From assembly GCF_047302285.1 (NCBI RefSeq), contig NZ_CP154845.1, positions 248,001 to 312,000 on the forward strand: a stretch of 64,000 bases of DNA. Direction: 5' to 3'. The stretch is from Robertmurraya sp047302285. Lineage in GTDB: Bacteria; Bacillota; Bacilli; Bacillales; Cytobacillaceae. The position numbers and the translations under genes were made by a program. The notes under the pieces were generated by a model. The model searched no databases. It saw only the letters and a program-made list of their open reading frames with translations, and was not told the origin of the DNA. Shown one piece after another: positions 49,745 through 58,372 of this stretch (positions are counted from its first letter, which is position 1; each line of letters begins with the position of its first letter).

Positions 49745-50773
49745 CTAAATCTTTCGGTATTTCCGCAATGCGACAATATTCAAGAACATAAATAATGCTG
49801 AAAAACCGATGAGTACAAGGATATTCACATAAATATCTCCCCATCCATATCCTCTTACCATCACATTTCGAAGGGCATCAGCCGCATAATAGAGCGGTGT
49901 AAATGGACCAATCCAATTTAACCAATCAGAGATCGTCTCCAGGTTAAAGAGACCTGAGAAAAAGATTTGCGGAACGATGACAATCGGAATAAATTGAATC
50001 ATTTGCAATTCATTATTGGCGAATGCAGACAGTAATGTCCCTAACGTTAAAGCCGTAAGAGATAAGGCTAACGTAATCAAGAGGACGTAAATAAAGGCCC
50101 CTTCCATGAGCATCCCTAGTACATAAATCGCATAGGCGGCAATAATCGTCGCTTGAATCATCGTAAATATCCCAAACCCGAAAATATAGCCGACAACGAT
50201 TTCCCATTTTCGTAAAGGGCTGGATAATAGGCGTTCTAGTGTACCGGTTGTTCTTTCTCTTAAAAAAGATACACCGGCAATCAAAAAGACGAAAAAGAAG
50301 ATAAAAAATCCTAGTAATACTGGACCAAAATAATCAAACTGGCTCATATCCTCCGCACCGTGAACAAGCTCAATATCTAGATCATTCCCTGCCCCACTTG
50401 GTTGTAAAGGATCAAAGGCTTTCTGAAGCCATCTGATTGTAGCTCCATTAACATTTGGATCACTACCTTCAAGCACTACGGAAGGACTGGCATGTTCAAA
50501 CAAGATATAGCCATCTATCAATTGCTTCTCGATATCTTTGTTGGCAGACTCGATACTTGTATATCTCGTAATATCAGCATCATCTAAATCTAGCTGTTCT
50601 TCGAGAGCTTCAGGAATATCAATCAAACCAACCTTTGGGACATAATCATCACCGTTAAAAACGAGGTGAAGCATCGATAAAATAAGTATCGGAGCAAATA
50701 GAAGCAGGCCAAGCGTTCTTTTATCACGGATAATTTGCCTTAAAATTCGGATCACGAGTGCTTTTACCCTCAT
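49745..50773 (-). CDS. ABC-2 type permease (ABC2_membrane_3, YhgE/YfiM-like)
   Basis: A 342-residue export permease: TM1 at about 20-40, a 130-residue extracytoplasmic loop and five more TM segments from about 175, including FLRERTTGTLERLLSSPLRKWEIVVGY, the conserved coupling block, and YAADALRNVMVRGYG at the end. ATG at 50773 overlaps the ATPase stop by four bases. It forms a drug- or lipid-type exporter with the ATPase; the substrate is unknown. Confidence 0.88.
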   Translation of the reverse strand: MRVKALVIRILRQIIRDKRTLGLLLFAPILILSMLHLVFNGDDYVPKVGLIDIPEALEEQLDLDDADITRYTSIESANKDIEKQLIDGYILFEHASPSVVLEGSDPNVNGATIRWLQKAFDPLQPSGAGNDLDIELVHGAEDMSQFDYFGPVLLGFFIFFFVFLIAGVSFLRERTTGTLERLLSSPLRKWEIVVGYIFGFGIFTMIQATIIAAYAIYVLGMLMEGAFIYVLLITLALSLTALTLGTLLSAFANNELQMIQFIPIVIVPQIFFSGLFNLETISDWLNWIGPFTPLYYAADALRNVMVRGYGWGDIYVNILVLIGFSALFMFLNIVALRKYRKI

Positions 50774-51501
50774 GCCTTCACACCTCCATATACTAAAAAT
50801 GCTTCTTCAATGGAAGAGGAACCGGTTCTTGCTTTTAATTGTTCTGGTGTACCAACTGCTATTAATCTCCCATCACGAATCATGGCGAGGCGGTGACATT
50901 TTTCTGCTTCTCCCATGACATGGGTGGTGACGATAATGGTCGTTCCCTTTTCATTTAATTCGTAGAAAGCATCCCAAATGCTTTTTCGTAAAACAGGATC
51001 GATTCCGACAGTCGGTTCATCGAGGATTAATAGTTCTGGTTCATGGAGCAAGGCAATCGCAAGCGATAATCTTCTTTTCATTCCCCCTGAATAATGGTGA
51101 ACGGTTTTGTTCAAATGCTCGCTTAGATCGACAATGTCCATCACTTTACCGATTCTACTTTGCAGAGCTTTTCCTTTTAATCCGAAAAGCGTGCCAAAGA
51201 ATTCAAGATTTTCTTTAGCGGTAAGCTCACCATATAAGGCATCTGATTGAGCCATATAACCAATTCGCTCGATTAGCTTTAAAGAAGGCATCTTTTCTTG
51301 AAAAAGAAAATTTTCTCCCCCATTCGGTGTATCTAATCCCGTCAGCATTTTCACTAAGGTCGTTTTTCCAGCCCCGGAAGGTCCTAATAGGCCGAATATT
51401 TCTCCTTTGTAAATGTCTAAGGTAATATCGTTTAACACTTTCTGTTTTCCGAACGCCTTCGAAACATTTTGGATGGATACAATCATTTCGTTTGTACTCA
51501 T
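50770..51501 (-). CDS. ABC transporter ATPase of the TetR-controlled exporter
   Basis: A 243-residue ATPase, with Walker A GPSGAGKTT, Q-loop IGYMAQSDALYGELT, signature YSGGMKRRLSLAIALLHEP, Walker B LLILDEPTVGID and H-loop TTHVMGE, all intact. ATG at 51501 lies after AAAGGAG; a longer frame to 51519 would use that site's own bases. First gene of the operon, about 45 bases downstream of a promoter flanked by palindromic operators. Confidence 0.9.
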   Translation of the reverse strand: MSTNEMIVSIQNVSKAFGKQKVLNDITLDIYKGEIFGLLGPSGAGKTTLVKMLTGLDTPNGGENFLFQEKMPSLKLIERIGYMAQSDALYGELTAKENLEFFGTLFGLKGKALQSRIGKVMDIVDLSEHLNKTVHHYSGGMKRRLSLAIALLHEPELLILDEPTVGIDPVLRKSIWDAFYELNEKGTTIIVTTHVMGEAEKCHRLAMIRDGRLIAVGTPEQLKARTGSSSIEEAFLVYGGVKA

Positions 51502-51522
51502 TATTATCACTCCTTTCATAAA

Positions 51523-51588
51523 AGTGAGTAATCACTCACTAACATCATAAATCGGAGAGTGAGATTTGTAAAGTGAGTAATCACTCAT
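51523..51588 (-). promoter_or_regulatory. Promoter flanked by two TetR operators
   Basis: AGTGAGTAATCACTCACT (51523-51540) and AGTGAGTAATCACTCAT (51572-51588) are near-identical palindromes built on TGAGT-AATC-ACTCA, the second extended by flanking GTAAA/TTTAC. Between them on the minus strand are TTTACA (51567-51572) and TATGAT (51544-51549), 17 bases apart. A repressor on either site would block RNA polymerase. The operon's own TetR protein is the obvious candidate. Confidence 0.88.
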
Positions 51589-51626
51589 TTTACAAATAAA
51601 AAATAAACCCTGATCAATGTCAGGAT

Positions 51627-52526
51627 TTATAATATTTCAATTTCCAGTGAATTGACTTGGGAAACAAGGAGTTCTTCATATTTTTTTTGAGCGAGATAAA
51701 GTATTTCTTGATCATTGACATCGGGATTTTCTTCTCGCACTTGATGAATCAAATCGTTTTGAACCTTTTGAGAGAGAACGATAAGCTCATATTGCTGCTG
51801 TTCTTTATTCCAAAATATTTTTTCCCCATATTCTTTAATCATTTTTTTAGCAACTGGAACGGCTTCATATTGAGCACGAACATTTTCGACTTGAGCCTTT
51901 ACTTCCTCTTTCGTCGCTTCATGCCCTTTTTCTAAACCGAGCAAGGCCATGGAACGAAGTCGGATTATTTGAGTTAGAAGTTGGTTTCGATCCTGGTTTA
52001 ATTTTTCTTGTCCATCCCAATAAGCTAATGCCTCTTCTAGTTCTTCCCCTTCATATTTACGTTTGTCCTCTTCACGATTGATCGCAATATGCAGTTCATT
52101 AATAAACTGATAGAATTCCAAATCGTCATTCATAATCCATTCTCCATTGATTTTAGCCACACCACTTGCTTCTTTCACTTCATACGTGATGACTTTTTCA
52201 ATCGATTTGCCATTATGATCAAATGAGAAAACCATTTCCCATTTGCCTGCCATTGATAATTCGACTTCGGTTGAATAAACCCCTTCTCCTAATTCCTCGA
52301 AAGTTGCTTCTACCTGACCATGATCCATATCGCTCATAGTAAGGTCTGCGTTGATCTCTAGCCCTGTAACAGGACCATTTTCGTCGGCTACTTTAATAAC
52401 AAATTCAGAGGTGTTATCTGTTTGGACATATAAATCCTTTTCTACTTCGATGGTTATCGAATCTTGATTACAAGCTGACAGTAGAAAAAGTAAGACGACA
52501 AAGGTGAATAATATCTTTTTCATCAT
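51627..52526 (-). CDS. nos-operon lipoprotein: YtkA-like domain plus SurA_N-like region
   Basis: A 299-residue lipoprotein (lipobox LLSAC, Cys19). Residues about 25-118 look like a YtkA/FixH-type beta-sandwich (FVIKVADENGPVTGLEINADL ... GVYSTEVELSMAGKWEMVFSF), with MSDMDHG at 64-70 giving two Met and one His that could bind copper. Residues about 125-290 start INGEWIMNDDLEFYQFINEL and run as a charged helical region with GHEATKEEVKAQVENVRAQYE, resembling the N-terminal chaperone part of SurA/PrsA without a prolyl isomerase domain. Last gene of the nos operon, overlapping nosF by 4 bases. A role in copper supply or NosZ folding is inference. Confidence 0.68.
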   Translation of the reverse strand: MMKKILFTFVVLLFLLSACNQDSITIEVEKDLYVQTDNTSEFVIKVADENGPVTGLEINADLTMSDMDHGQVEATFEELGEGVYSTEVELSMAGKWEMVFSFDHNGKSIEKVITYEVKEASGVAKINGEWIMNDDLEFYQFINELHIAINREEDKRKYEGEELEEALAYWDGQEKLNQDRNQLLTQIIRLRSMALLGLEKGHEATKEEVKAQVENVRAQYEAVPVAKKMIKEYGEKIFWNKEQQQYELIVLSQKVQNDLIHQVREENPDVNDQEILYLAQKKYEELLVSQVNSLEIEIL

Positions 52527-53185
52527 TCATTCTCTCCTAATTTTTGAGTTTGTAGGAAATCCTCTACGGTGTATTTTGTGATTTGTTGATTTTCTAAAAA
52601 TGCCACATGCGTACATAGCTGTTTAATTTCATCTAGATGATGGGAAGATACTAGAATTGTTTTATCCTTTAAAGACTTTAAGGTTTCTAGAACTTCTTTT
52701 CTCCCAATCGGATCAAGCCCGCTTGTCGGTTCATCTAAGACGAGGATTTGAGAATCCTGATAGAGTGTTACCGCAAGTCCGAGTCTCTGAAGCATTCCTT
52801 TTGAATAACCATTAATGACTGTATGACGCTCCTCCCAAAGGTTAACCGTTCTTAAAAGCTCTTCCATTCGTGCTTCATCACAGTCATTGGAGATAACTTT
52901 TGCAAAGAAGCGCATATTGTCCATGCCTGATAAGGAAGGATAGAGCATGAATTTTTCTGGCAGGTAGGCGATTTCATTACTTACTCTTTTTTTGACTTTC
53001 CCATTTATTTTGATCGTCCCTTTTTTAACAGGAAGAATGCCGAGAAGACTATGAATAAAGGTTGATTTTCCAGCCCCATTTCGGCCAACGAGGGCACATA
53101 TTTCCTTTTCCTCGATGTTTAATTGAACATCATGAAGGACCGTTCTTTTTCCAAAAGATTGATACAGATTCGAAACTTCAATCAC
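52523..53185 (-). CDS. nosF: NosF, ABC ATPase of the nos maturation complex
   Basis: A 220-residue ATPase, with Walker A GRNGAGKST, Q-loop IAYLPEKFMLYPSLSG, signature YSKGMLQRLGLAVTLYQD, Walker B ILVLDEPTSGLD and H-loop SSHHLDE. It works with NosY and NosD in maturing the copper centres of NosZ, energising transfer across the membrane. The start is GTG at 53185, 5 bases after AAGGAGGGG; the frame extends further but without a site. The GTGA overlap with the nosY stop couples the two. The signature's Lys-Gly (SKGMLQR) is typical of NosF and related ABC-2 ATPases. Confidence 0.88.
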   Translation of the reverse strand: MIEVSNLYQSFGKRTVLHDVQLNIEEKEICALVGRNGAGKSTFIHSLLGILPVKKGTIKINGKVKKRVSNEIAYLPEKFMLYPSLSGMDNMRFFAKVISNDCDEARMEELLRTVNLWEERHTVINGYSKGMLQRLGLAVTLYQDSQILVLDEPTSGLDPIGRKEVLETLKSLKDKTILVSSHHLDEIKQLCTHVAFLENQQITKYTVEDFLQTQKLGENE

Positions 53186-53979
53186 TGTGACCCCTCCTTT
53201 CGGTGAAAAACCATTCCAACTCCAAATGAGACCAATAGACCAAGTAAAACATTCCCGATCAAGAATAGAGAAGGCTTCAACCACATAAATGATTGAAGGA
53301 GCTTCGACATGTGGTCAAAGGAGTAAACGCCAAGTGCTGATTCAAGGTAAATTCTCGCTGCCTGCAATGGATTCAAAAAATAAAAGCTAGAGAATAGTTT
53401 CACATTTTCATAGGTAACATCATTTAATAATGATAGTAAGAGAAAATCGTGCAAGAAAAAATAGTAGAACCAAATTCCAATGACGAAGCCTACGATTTGC
53501 ATTCTTGAGCGACTAATACTTCCTATGAAGATCCCAATTTGGGTGAATACGAGTACAAGACTTACGATAGCAAGCATGAATGCAAGGTAGGACATCCCAT
53601 CAGTCTGAAAGAAAAACTTTAAAGGAATCAAATAGAGAAAGAACCATAAAATAATCGGTCCAAGTAAAACCGTTTGGATAGCGATGCTCTTTTTTAAGAG
53701 AAAGCTCGTAAAATGATCGCCCCTTGTTAATAGCATGATTAAGGTCTTTTGTTCTTTTTCTTGAAATAAGGAAAAGGCGCCTAAAAATAGGCATAATATC
53801 GGGATAAAATAGACAAATGCATCAAATAAATTAATCAAGAGAATATAGAATCCTTGATCAAAGGAAAGAGCAGAGGAGCGGAACAATAAACCAATTGAAA
53901 CAAGAACAATCATGGCAAATGAGAGCCAAAGCCCTTTTCCTTTTATGTTTTCCTTCCATTCCTTCCAAATATAATGCAT
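53182..53979 (-). CDS. nosY: NosY, membrane permease of the nos maturation complex
   Basis: A 265-residue membrane protein with six hydrophobic segments and an ABC-2-type fold, starting MHYIWKEWKENIKGKGLWL. The block FSLFQEKEQKTLIMLLTRG after TM2 is the coupling region found in NosY. It forms a complex with NosD and NosF that matures NosZ. ATG at 53979 follows AAGGGAG at 9 bases; the longer frame to 54060 runs through nosD. It overlaps nosF by four bases and starts 14 bases after nosD ends. Confidence 0.85.
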   Translation of the reverse strand: MHYIWKEWKENIKGKGLWLSFAMIVLVSIGLLFRSSALSFDQGFYILLINLFDAFVYFIPILCLFLGAFSLFQEKEQKTLIMLLTRGDHFTSFLLKKSIAIQTVLLGPIILWFFLYLIPLKFFFQTDGMSYLAFMLAIVSLVLVFTQIGIFIGSISRSRMQIVGFVIGIWFYYFFLHDFLLLSLLNDVTYENVKLFSSFYFLNPLQAARIYLESALGVYSFDHMSKLLQSFMWLKPSLFLIGNVLLGLLVSFGVGMVFHRKEGSQ

Positions 53980-53993
53980 AGCTGTTGTCTCCC

Positions 53994-55298
53994 TTATAAT
54001 AGTTTCTTTTTTTGATAGAGATAGGCTGCAATCAACAGAGCCCCGACAAGAATGACCCATGACATTTTCGATTCATGCTCCTGTACAATCGGATAGGGGT
54101 CGGTGAACATCGTTTTCTCTTTATGAAAAAACTGATTCATTTTCTCATAGATCGCGATGGCTGGACTTTTCAAAAACAAATAGACCAATTCCTGATTTTC
54201 TAATAGTTCATGGAGTGATGATTGATAGACGATTTTCTCGTCGCCAATCCCGTCTTGATTCAAATCTAGCATTGGAAACGATTGCCCCCAATGATTGCCT
54301 TTCCCGTTTTCGCTCCAGTGATTTCTGCCTTCCCCGCCGAGACTTGCAACTGGAATGGTGTTTTCATCGATTTTATTTAAGGTGAAGACTTGCTCATTCG
54401 AACTTGCCCATAACTCAATCCCGACTTGGTTATTTAAAATTCGATTGTTTTTGATTAAACTGCCTGTTGCTTGATCAATATATAACCCTCTTTGGTTGAG
54501 GGAGAACGTATTCTCGAGAATCGTTGTATCTCTTGATGATAAGAGGAGGAGACCAAAGGATTTATGACCATAGTTGAAAATAAATTTATTTTCCTCAAGG
54601 CGAATGCCGTTGGAGTGCATAATCGCAGCGCCACCTGTATTCATCGTAAACGTATTTCCTTTGAAAAAATTATCATCTGAATACATATAATGGAGGCCAT
54701 AGCGGGTTTCGCTTACCATATTATCCACAATTTGATTGTCATTGGCATAATCAAAAAATATCCCGTCTCTAGAACTTTTTACGACATTGTTTTTCAAAAG
54801 ATTATCATTGGAATAGTAGATATGGAGCCCGTTCCCTTGACCAGCAATTTCTTCTTTGCCAACGCCTGTGATTTGACTGTTTTCAATGATATTATGATGG
54901 GCTTGGCTAAGATAAATACCGTGAAAAGAGTGTTTAATGATCACACCATCAATCACATTGTGATCGGAGTACACCTTTATTCCTGCGTATTCTTCAGAAC
55001 TATTGCGGTTCATACTTCCACCTGTCACCGCCACATTTCGGATGGTTACATGTGGAGCTTGGATAGATATGACATTTCCTGCTCCATTTCCTTTAATAAC
55101 CGTGTTCGTTTGCCCGATTAACTCAATCGATTTATCGATCGTAATATTGCCTTCATACGTCTTATCTTCCAGCTGTAATATATCGCCATCTTCTAGTATG
55201 TCGATCATTTGTTGAAGATCGTTTGCAGCTAAGCCTGCATGAGGCACGGCCAGGAAAATCATAGCGATTATGAAAAATAAGAACGTCAGCTTTTTCAT
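53994..55298 (-). CDS. nosD: NosD, parallel beta-helix maturation protein
   Basis: A 434-residue exported protein. The signal peptide (MKKLTFLFFIIAMIFLAVPHAGLA) is followed by about 300 residues of right-handed beta-helix repeats (CASH/NosD type), seen as recurring N-x-(I/V)-x-x-N-x-(I/V) such as HHNIIENSQITGVG, SNDNLLKNNVVKSSRDGIFF and ATGSLIKNNRILNN. A C-terminal membrane helix (WVILVGALLIAAYLY) with a basic tail anchors it, which is usual in Gram-positive NosD but not in proteobacteria. It docks NosZ for Cu insertion together with NosFY. ATG at 55298 overlaps the stop of the preceding membrane gene. Confidence 0.9.
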   Translation of the reverse strand: MKKLTFLFFIIAMIFLAVPHAGLAANDLQQMIDILEDGDILQLEDKTYEGNITIDKSIELIGQTNTVIKGNGAGNVISIQAPHVTIRNVAVTGGSMNRNSSEEYAGIKVYSDHNVIDGVIIKHSFHGIYLSQAHHNIIENSQITGVGKEEIAGQGNGLHIYYSNDNLLKNNVVKSSRDGIFFDYANDNQIVDNMVSETRYGLHYMYSDDNFFKGNTFTMNTGGAAIMHSNGIRLEENKFIFNYGHKSFGLLLLSSRDTTILENTFSLNQRGLYIDQATGSLIKNNRILNNQVGIELWASSNEQVFTLNKIDENTIPVASLGGEGRNHWSENGKGNHWGQSFPMLDLNQDGIGDEKIVYQSSLHELLENQELVYLFLKSPAIAIYEKMNQFFHKEKTMFTDPYPIVQEHESKMSWVILVGALLIAAYLYQKKKLL

Positions 55299-55861
55299 TG
55301 TTTTCGATCCTTCCATAAAGGAATGAGTAGCAAAATAAATGCGATGATAATTAAGTAAGTACCGGTCCCTAACAGGCTATAGGTGGTAAAATTTGCAATC
55401 ACATTTTCTCCAATGATCGGTGGAACGAATGGTTCCATTTCGATTGGAGCCATTGGGTCTAAGTTGGTTCCGTACTCTTTCAGGGCTGTCCATAAATCCC
55501 ATACTCCGATTGCACCACCGATAACAAAAAGGCCTATAACACTTACTAAATAGCCCTTTTTGCGAACAATGGCCCCTAATAATACGAGCACAGAGAGTCC
55601 GCCAATCACATAAGGAAGGTATTGTAATTCAGGAAAACTTTCTTCGCTAAATTGCGCCATCCCAATATAATGATTCAGCCCATTAATTTGATCTAATTCC
55701 CCTTCTAGATGGTCAGGGTAGACGATAATATTCAGCCCCTCTGGGTATTGAGGAGCAAAAAATTCCATTCGCCACCATGGGAAGAAGAGCGAAAGGATGA
55801 CTAGTACTGCTGAGATGACGATTAATATGGATGAAAAAAGAGAAAGCCGTTGTCTATTCAT
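55295..55861 (-). CDS. nos-operon integral membrane protein (NosB-like)
   Basis: A 188-residue membrane protein with four hydrophobic segments: about 8-30 (LFSSILIVISAVLVILSLFFPWW), 85-103, 110-130 and 160-180 (YLIIIAFILLLIPLW). The loop between the first and second is extracytoplasmic and acidic (GLNIIVYPDHLEGELDQ). It lies between nosZ and nosD in the position of nosB, a membrane protein of unknown role in clade II nos clusters. Sequence-level identity to NosB is not something I can confirm. ATG at 55861 follows AAGAAAGAAG; it overlaps nosD by ATGA. Confidence 0.7.
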   Translation of the reverse strand: MNRQRLSLFSSILIVISAVLVILSLFFPWWRMEFFAPQYPEGLNIIVYPDHLEGELDQINGLNHYIGMAQFSEESFPELQYLPYVIGGLSVLVLLGAIVRKKGYLVSVIGLFVIGGAIGVWDLWTALKEYGTNLDPMAPIEMEPFVPPIIGENVIANFTTYSLLGTGTYLIIIAFILLLIPLWKDRKQ

Positions 55862-55925
55862 GGTAAACACTTCTTTCTTTTCGCTTTAAAGGGGGATCAA
55901 GCTAAAATGATCCCCTTATTTTTCC

Positions 55926-57800
55926 TTAGTTCTTCGGTTTAACTAGGAAGTAGCCAGACATTTCTTGGTGTAAGGCAGAGCAGAAATTTGTACAGTAAAG
56001 CGGGTACGTTCCAGTTTTGTTTGCTGTGAATTCAATCGTATTCGTTTGTCCTGGTTGAACTTCCATATTCAAATCATATTGATTAATGGCAAATCCATGG
56101 GTGATATCTTGGTCGAAATCAATATTGGTTAGGTGAATGACCACTTTATCCCCTTCGTTAACTTCAATGACGTCAGGACGTTCAGCGTTAGCATCAAAAA
56201 TAAATTTCGAACGCATTGCAATTCCGTAGACGTGAACTTCATTTCCATTGCGAACAATTTTTGCATCTTCTTGGTTATAGACCGCATCAGGATTACTTTC
56301 ATCTTTATCATAGACAGTAATCGTATTGATTTTGTCTGCTTTAATCATCTGCGCATAATGTGGTTCAGGATTAACAGGTGCAGACTGGATGATTTCCATT
56401 TTGTCTCCGGTTAAATCAATTAGTTGCATTGATTCTGGATGAGAAGGTCCTACCGATAAATAGCTATCCTTGGCAATTTTGTTTAGGGCAATAATGTATT
56501 TTCCATCTGGTGCTACTGTGTCTCCCTCTGCGGCAACAGCATGACCAGGAGAGTATTGAACAGGAACACGGTCTAATGTTTCACCTGTAGACGGGTCCCA
56601 TTTCACAATTTCAGATGAAATAAACATCGTTGTGTAGGCCATTCCTTCATCATCAAATTGAGTATGAAGTGGTCCAAGGGCATTTTCAGGGTTTACTTCT
56701 CTTTCCATCACAGACTCATATTTTAGAACGGGAATTCCGTTTCTCTCTCCATCGAATTCACCATTTTCAATTGCAGCAAAGGCTTTTTCAAAAGAGAATA
56801 CAGTCATCGCTGGGGCGAGCTTACCAGAGGCAATAAAGTGCTCACCATCTGGAGTAACGTCTACACCGTGTGGAGATTTCGCAACAGGAACAAGGTAAAT
56901 TCCGCCTTTATGCTTTTCAGGGAAAATCATTTTTTGACCTGTTACTTCGTCATATTCCCCATCGGCAACTTTTTGTTCAAGTTCTTTCCAGTTAAACAAG
57001 ATGATATAGTCACGATCCGCTTGGGATGCATTGATTTCTAGATTTGTTGTCGCTTCTTCCGTATTGTAAGTTGTCATAACGGCCCAATCAGCAGACATCT
57101 TCTTACCGGCGTCAGAAAGATCATAAGACCAAGGTGGAAGGGCTACTTGATAAGCCACATTCAATTTTTCATTTTCTTCATCAAATGTAACAGCAGACAT
57201 CACTCCGCGATATTGCTCACTATAGTTGTCAAGTTCAGCATACTCACTTCCAATCGGTACAGAGAAACGGGTTGGAAGGAACATATACTCTGTGTTTTCT
57301 GTGACAAAAGCGGCACAGTGTGGACCAGAGGTATTGGGAACATTCAAAATATCTTTGACCGTAAATGTTTCTAAATCCATGACAGCAGCACGACTATTCG
57401 CTACGTCCGTAGCAAACATATACTTCCCGTCATAATCTCCTTCTGTTTCAGAGAAGGCGGGGTGGTGGAGGTCTCCCCATGAATAATCACCCATTAACTC
57501 CTTTGTATGGTTGTCAAAACCATATCCAGTTGCCGAATCTGGTGAAAAGACAGGGACTGTGCGGATATGACGCATCGAGGGAACACCATAAATGAACATT
57601 TGTCCAGAATGGCCGCCGGAAGCGAATAAGTAATATTCATCTTTTTCCCCAAATGGAACATAAACCTTTTCAGCATTCGTTTTGTGCGCCGAATCAGACG
57701 TAGCAGAGCCAGTCGGTCCTGCTGAAAAATCTGCGAAAAATACCGTTGCTGCTAAGAAACCAGCAGCTAAACCGGATGCGGCGGGTATCCATTTTTTCAT
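55926..57800 (-). CDS. nosZ: Nitrous-oxide reductase NosZ, clade II
   Basis: A 624-residue enzyme reducing N2O to N2 outside the membrane. The signal peptide MKKWIPAASGLAAGFLAATVF has no twin arginine, so export is through Sec, a mark of clade II. The seven-bladed propeller carries the CuZ ligands: DLHHPAFSETEGDYDGKYMF, GPHCAAFV, KSPHGVDV, GPLHTQF and SPGHAV. The C-terminal cupredoxin has the CuA site CTNFCSALHQEMSGYF with two Cys, His and Met. The ATG at 57800 is placed by AAAGGAAGG. Second gene of the operon after the cytochrome c gene; electrons probably come from that cytochrome. Confidence 0.96.
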   Translation of the reverse strand: MKKWIPAASGLAAGFLAATVFFADFSAGPTGSATSDSAHKTNAEKVYVPFGEKDEYYLFASGGHSGQMFIYGVPSMRHIRTVPVFSPDSATGYGFDNHTKELMGDYSWGDLHHPAFSETEGDYDGKYMFATDVANSRAAVMDLETFTVKDILNVPNTSGPHCAAFVTENTEYMFLPTRFSVPIGSEYAELDNYSEQYRGVMSAVTFDEENEKLNVAYQVALPPWSYDLSDAGKKMSADWAVMTTYNTEEATTNLEINASQADRDYIILFNWKELEQKVADGEYDEVTGQKMIFPEKHKGGIYLVPVAKSPHGVDVTPDGEHFIASGKLAPAMTVFSFEKAFAAIENGEFDGERNGIPVLKYESVMEREVNPENALGPLHTQFDDEGMAYTTMFISSEIVKWDPSTGETLDRVPVQYSPGHAVAAEGDTVAPDGKYIIALNKIAKDSYLSVGPSHPESMQLIDLTGDKMEIIQSAPVNPEPHYAQMIKADKINTITVYDKDESNPDAVYNQEDAKIVRNGNEVHVYGIAMRSKFIFDANAERPDVIEVNEGDKVVIHLTNIDFDQDITHGFAINQYDLNMEVQPGQTNTIEFTANKTGTYPLYCTNFCSALHQEMSGYFLVKPKN

Positions 57801-57838
57801 GTGTATAAACACCTTCCTTTATTAAGAATTGCTTTTCA

Positions 57839-58288
57839 TTACTGTTCAGAAGCTTTTTTTAATTCCGCAACAATTTGCTCGATTTCTTCATCAGATAGAG
57901 GGCTACCACCAATAACAGTTGACATGACCGCAGATGTAGGTTCCTTTAGAAATTCCTGAAGTGGCTTGCCGTGCTTACCTTCAACATTGTTATACGCTTG
58001 AGATAAGTCTGGGCCAGTTGCTCCACCTTCGAGATCTAACCCTTCAGCTGCATGACAAGCGAGACAACCCTTCGTTTGTAAAATACTCTCTCCTTCGGAA
58101 ACGTTTGCAGTTTCGGTCGGTTCAACTGTATCCGCTTTTCTACTTCCTTCAGAGGTATTGTCTTTCGATTGTTCTTGAGTCGAGTTAGTACTGGTATCGC
58201 CGTTATCAGCAATAACGTCAAATACAAGGTAACCTAAGCCAAGACCAACCATTGCACTTATAACAAAATGGATAATGGACTTCTTCAA
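57839..58288 (-). CDS. nosC: Membrane-anchored monohaem cytochrome c of the nos operon
   Basis: A 149-residue protein: an N-terminal membrane helix (FVISAMVGLGLGYLVFDVIA), a Ser/Thr/Glu-rich linker of about 40 residues, then a small class I cytochrome c domain with the haem site CLACHAAEG and a likely axial Met in SAVMSTVIGG. It is first in the nos operon, in the place of nosC described in Bacillus azotoformans-type clusters, and is well suited to deliver electrons from quinol oxidation to the NosZ CuA site. TTG at 58288 follows AAGGGGGGAG. The symbol is by position. Confidence 0.85.
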   Translation of the reverse strand: MKKSIIHFVISAMVGLGLGYLVFDVIADNGDTSTNSTQEQSKDNTSEGSRKADTVEPTETANVSEGESILQTKGCLACHAAEGLDLEGGATGPDLSQAYNNVEGKHGKPLQEFLKEPTSAVMSTVIGGSPLSDEEIEQIVAELKKASEQ

Positions 58289-58329
58289 AATTCTCCCCCC
58301 TTGCAAATTGGTGATTTGATTACATTTAC

Positions 58330-58372
58330 ATCCTATTCATTCAAAATAACCCCAGGTGTGATTCACTTCACA
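58330..58372 (-). promoter_or_regulatory. Fnr-dependent promoter of the nos operon
   Basis: TGTGATTCACTTCACA (58357-58372) is an exact TGTGA-N6-TCACA palindrome. With its centre at 58364.5, a class II start would fall near 58323, and TAGGAT on the minus strand (58330-58335) is a -10-like hexamer at just the right place. Two further TGTGA half sites occur at about 58389-58403. This indicates anaerobic activation by Fnr. Confidence 0.82.
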
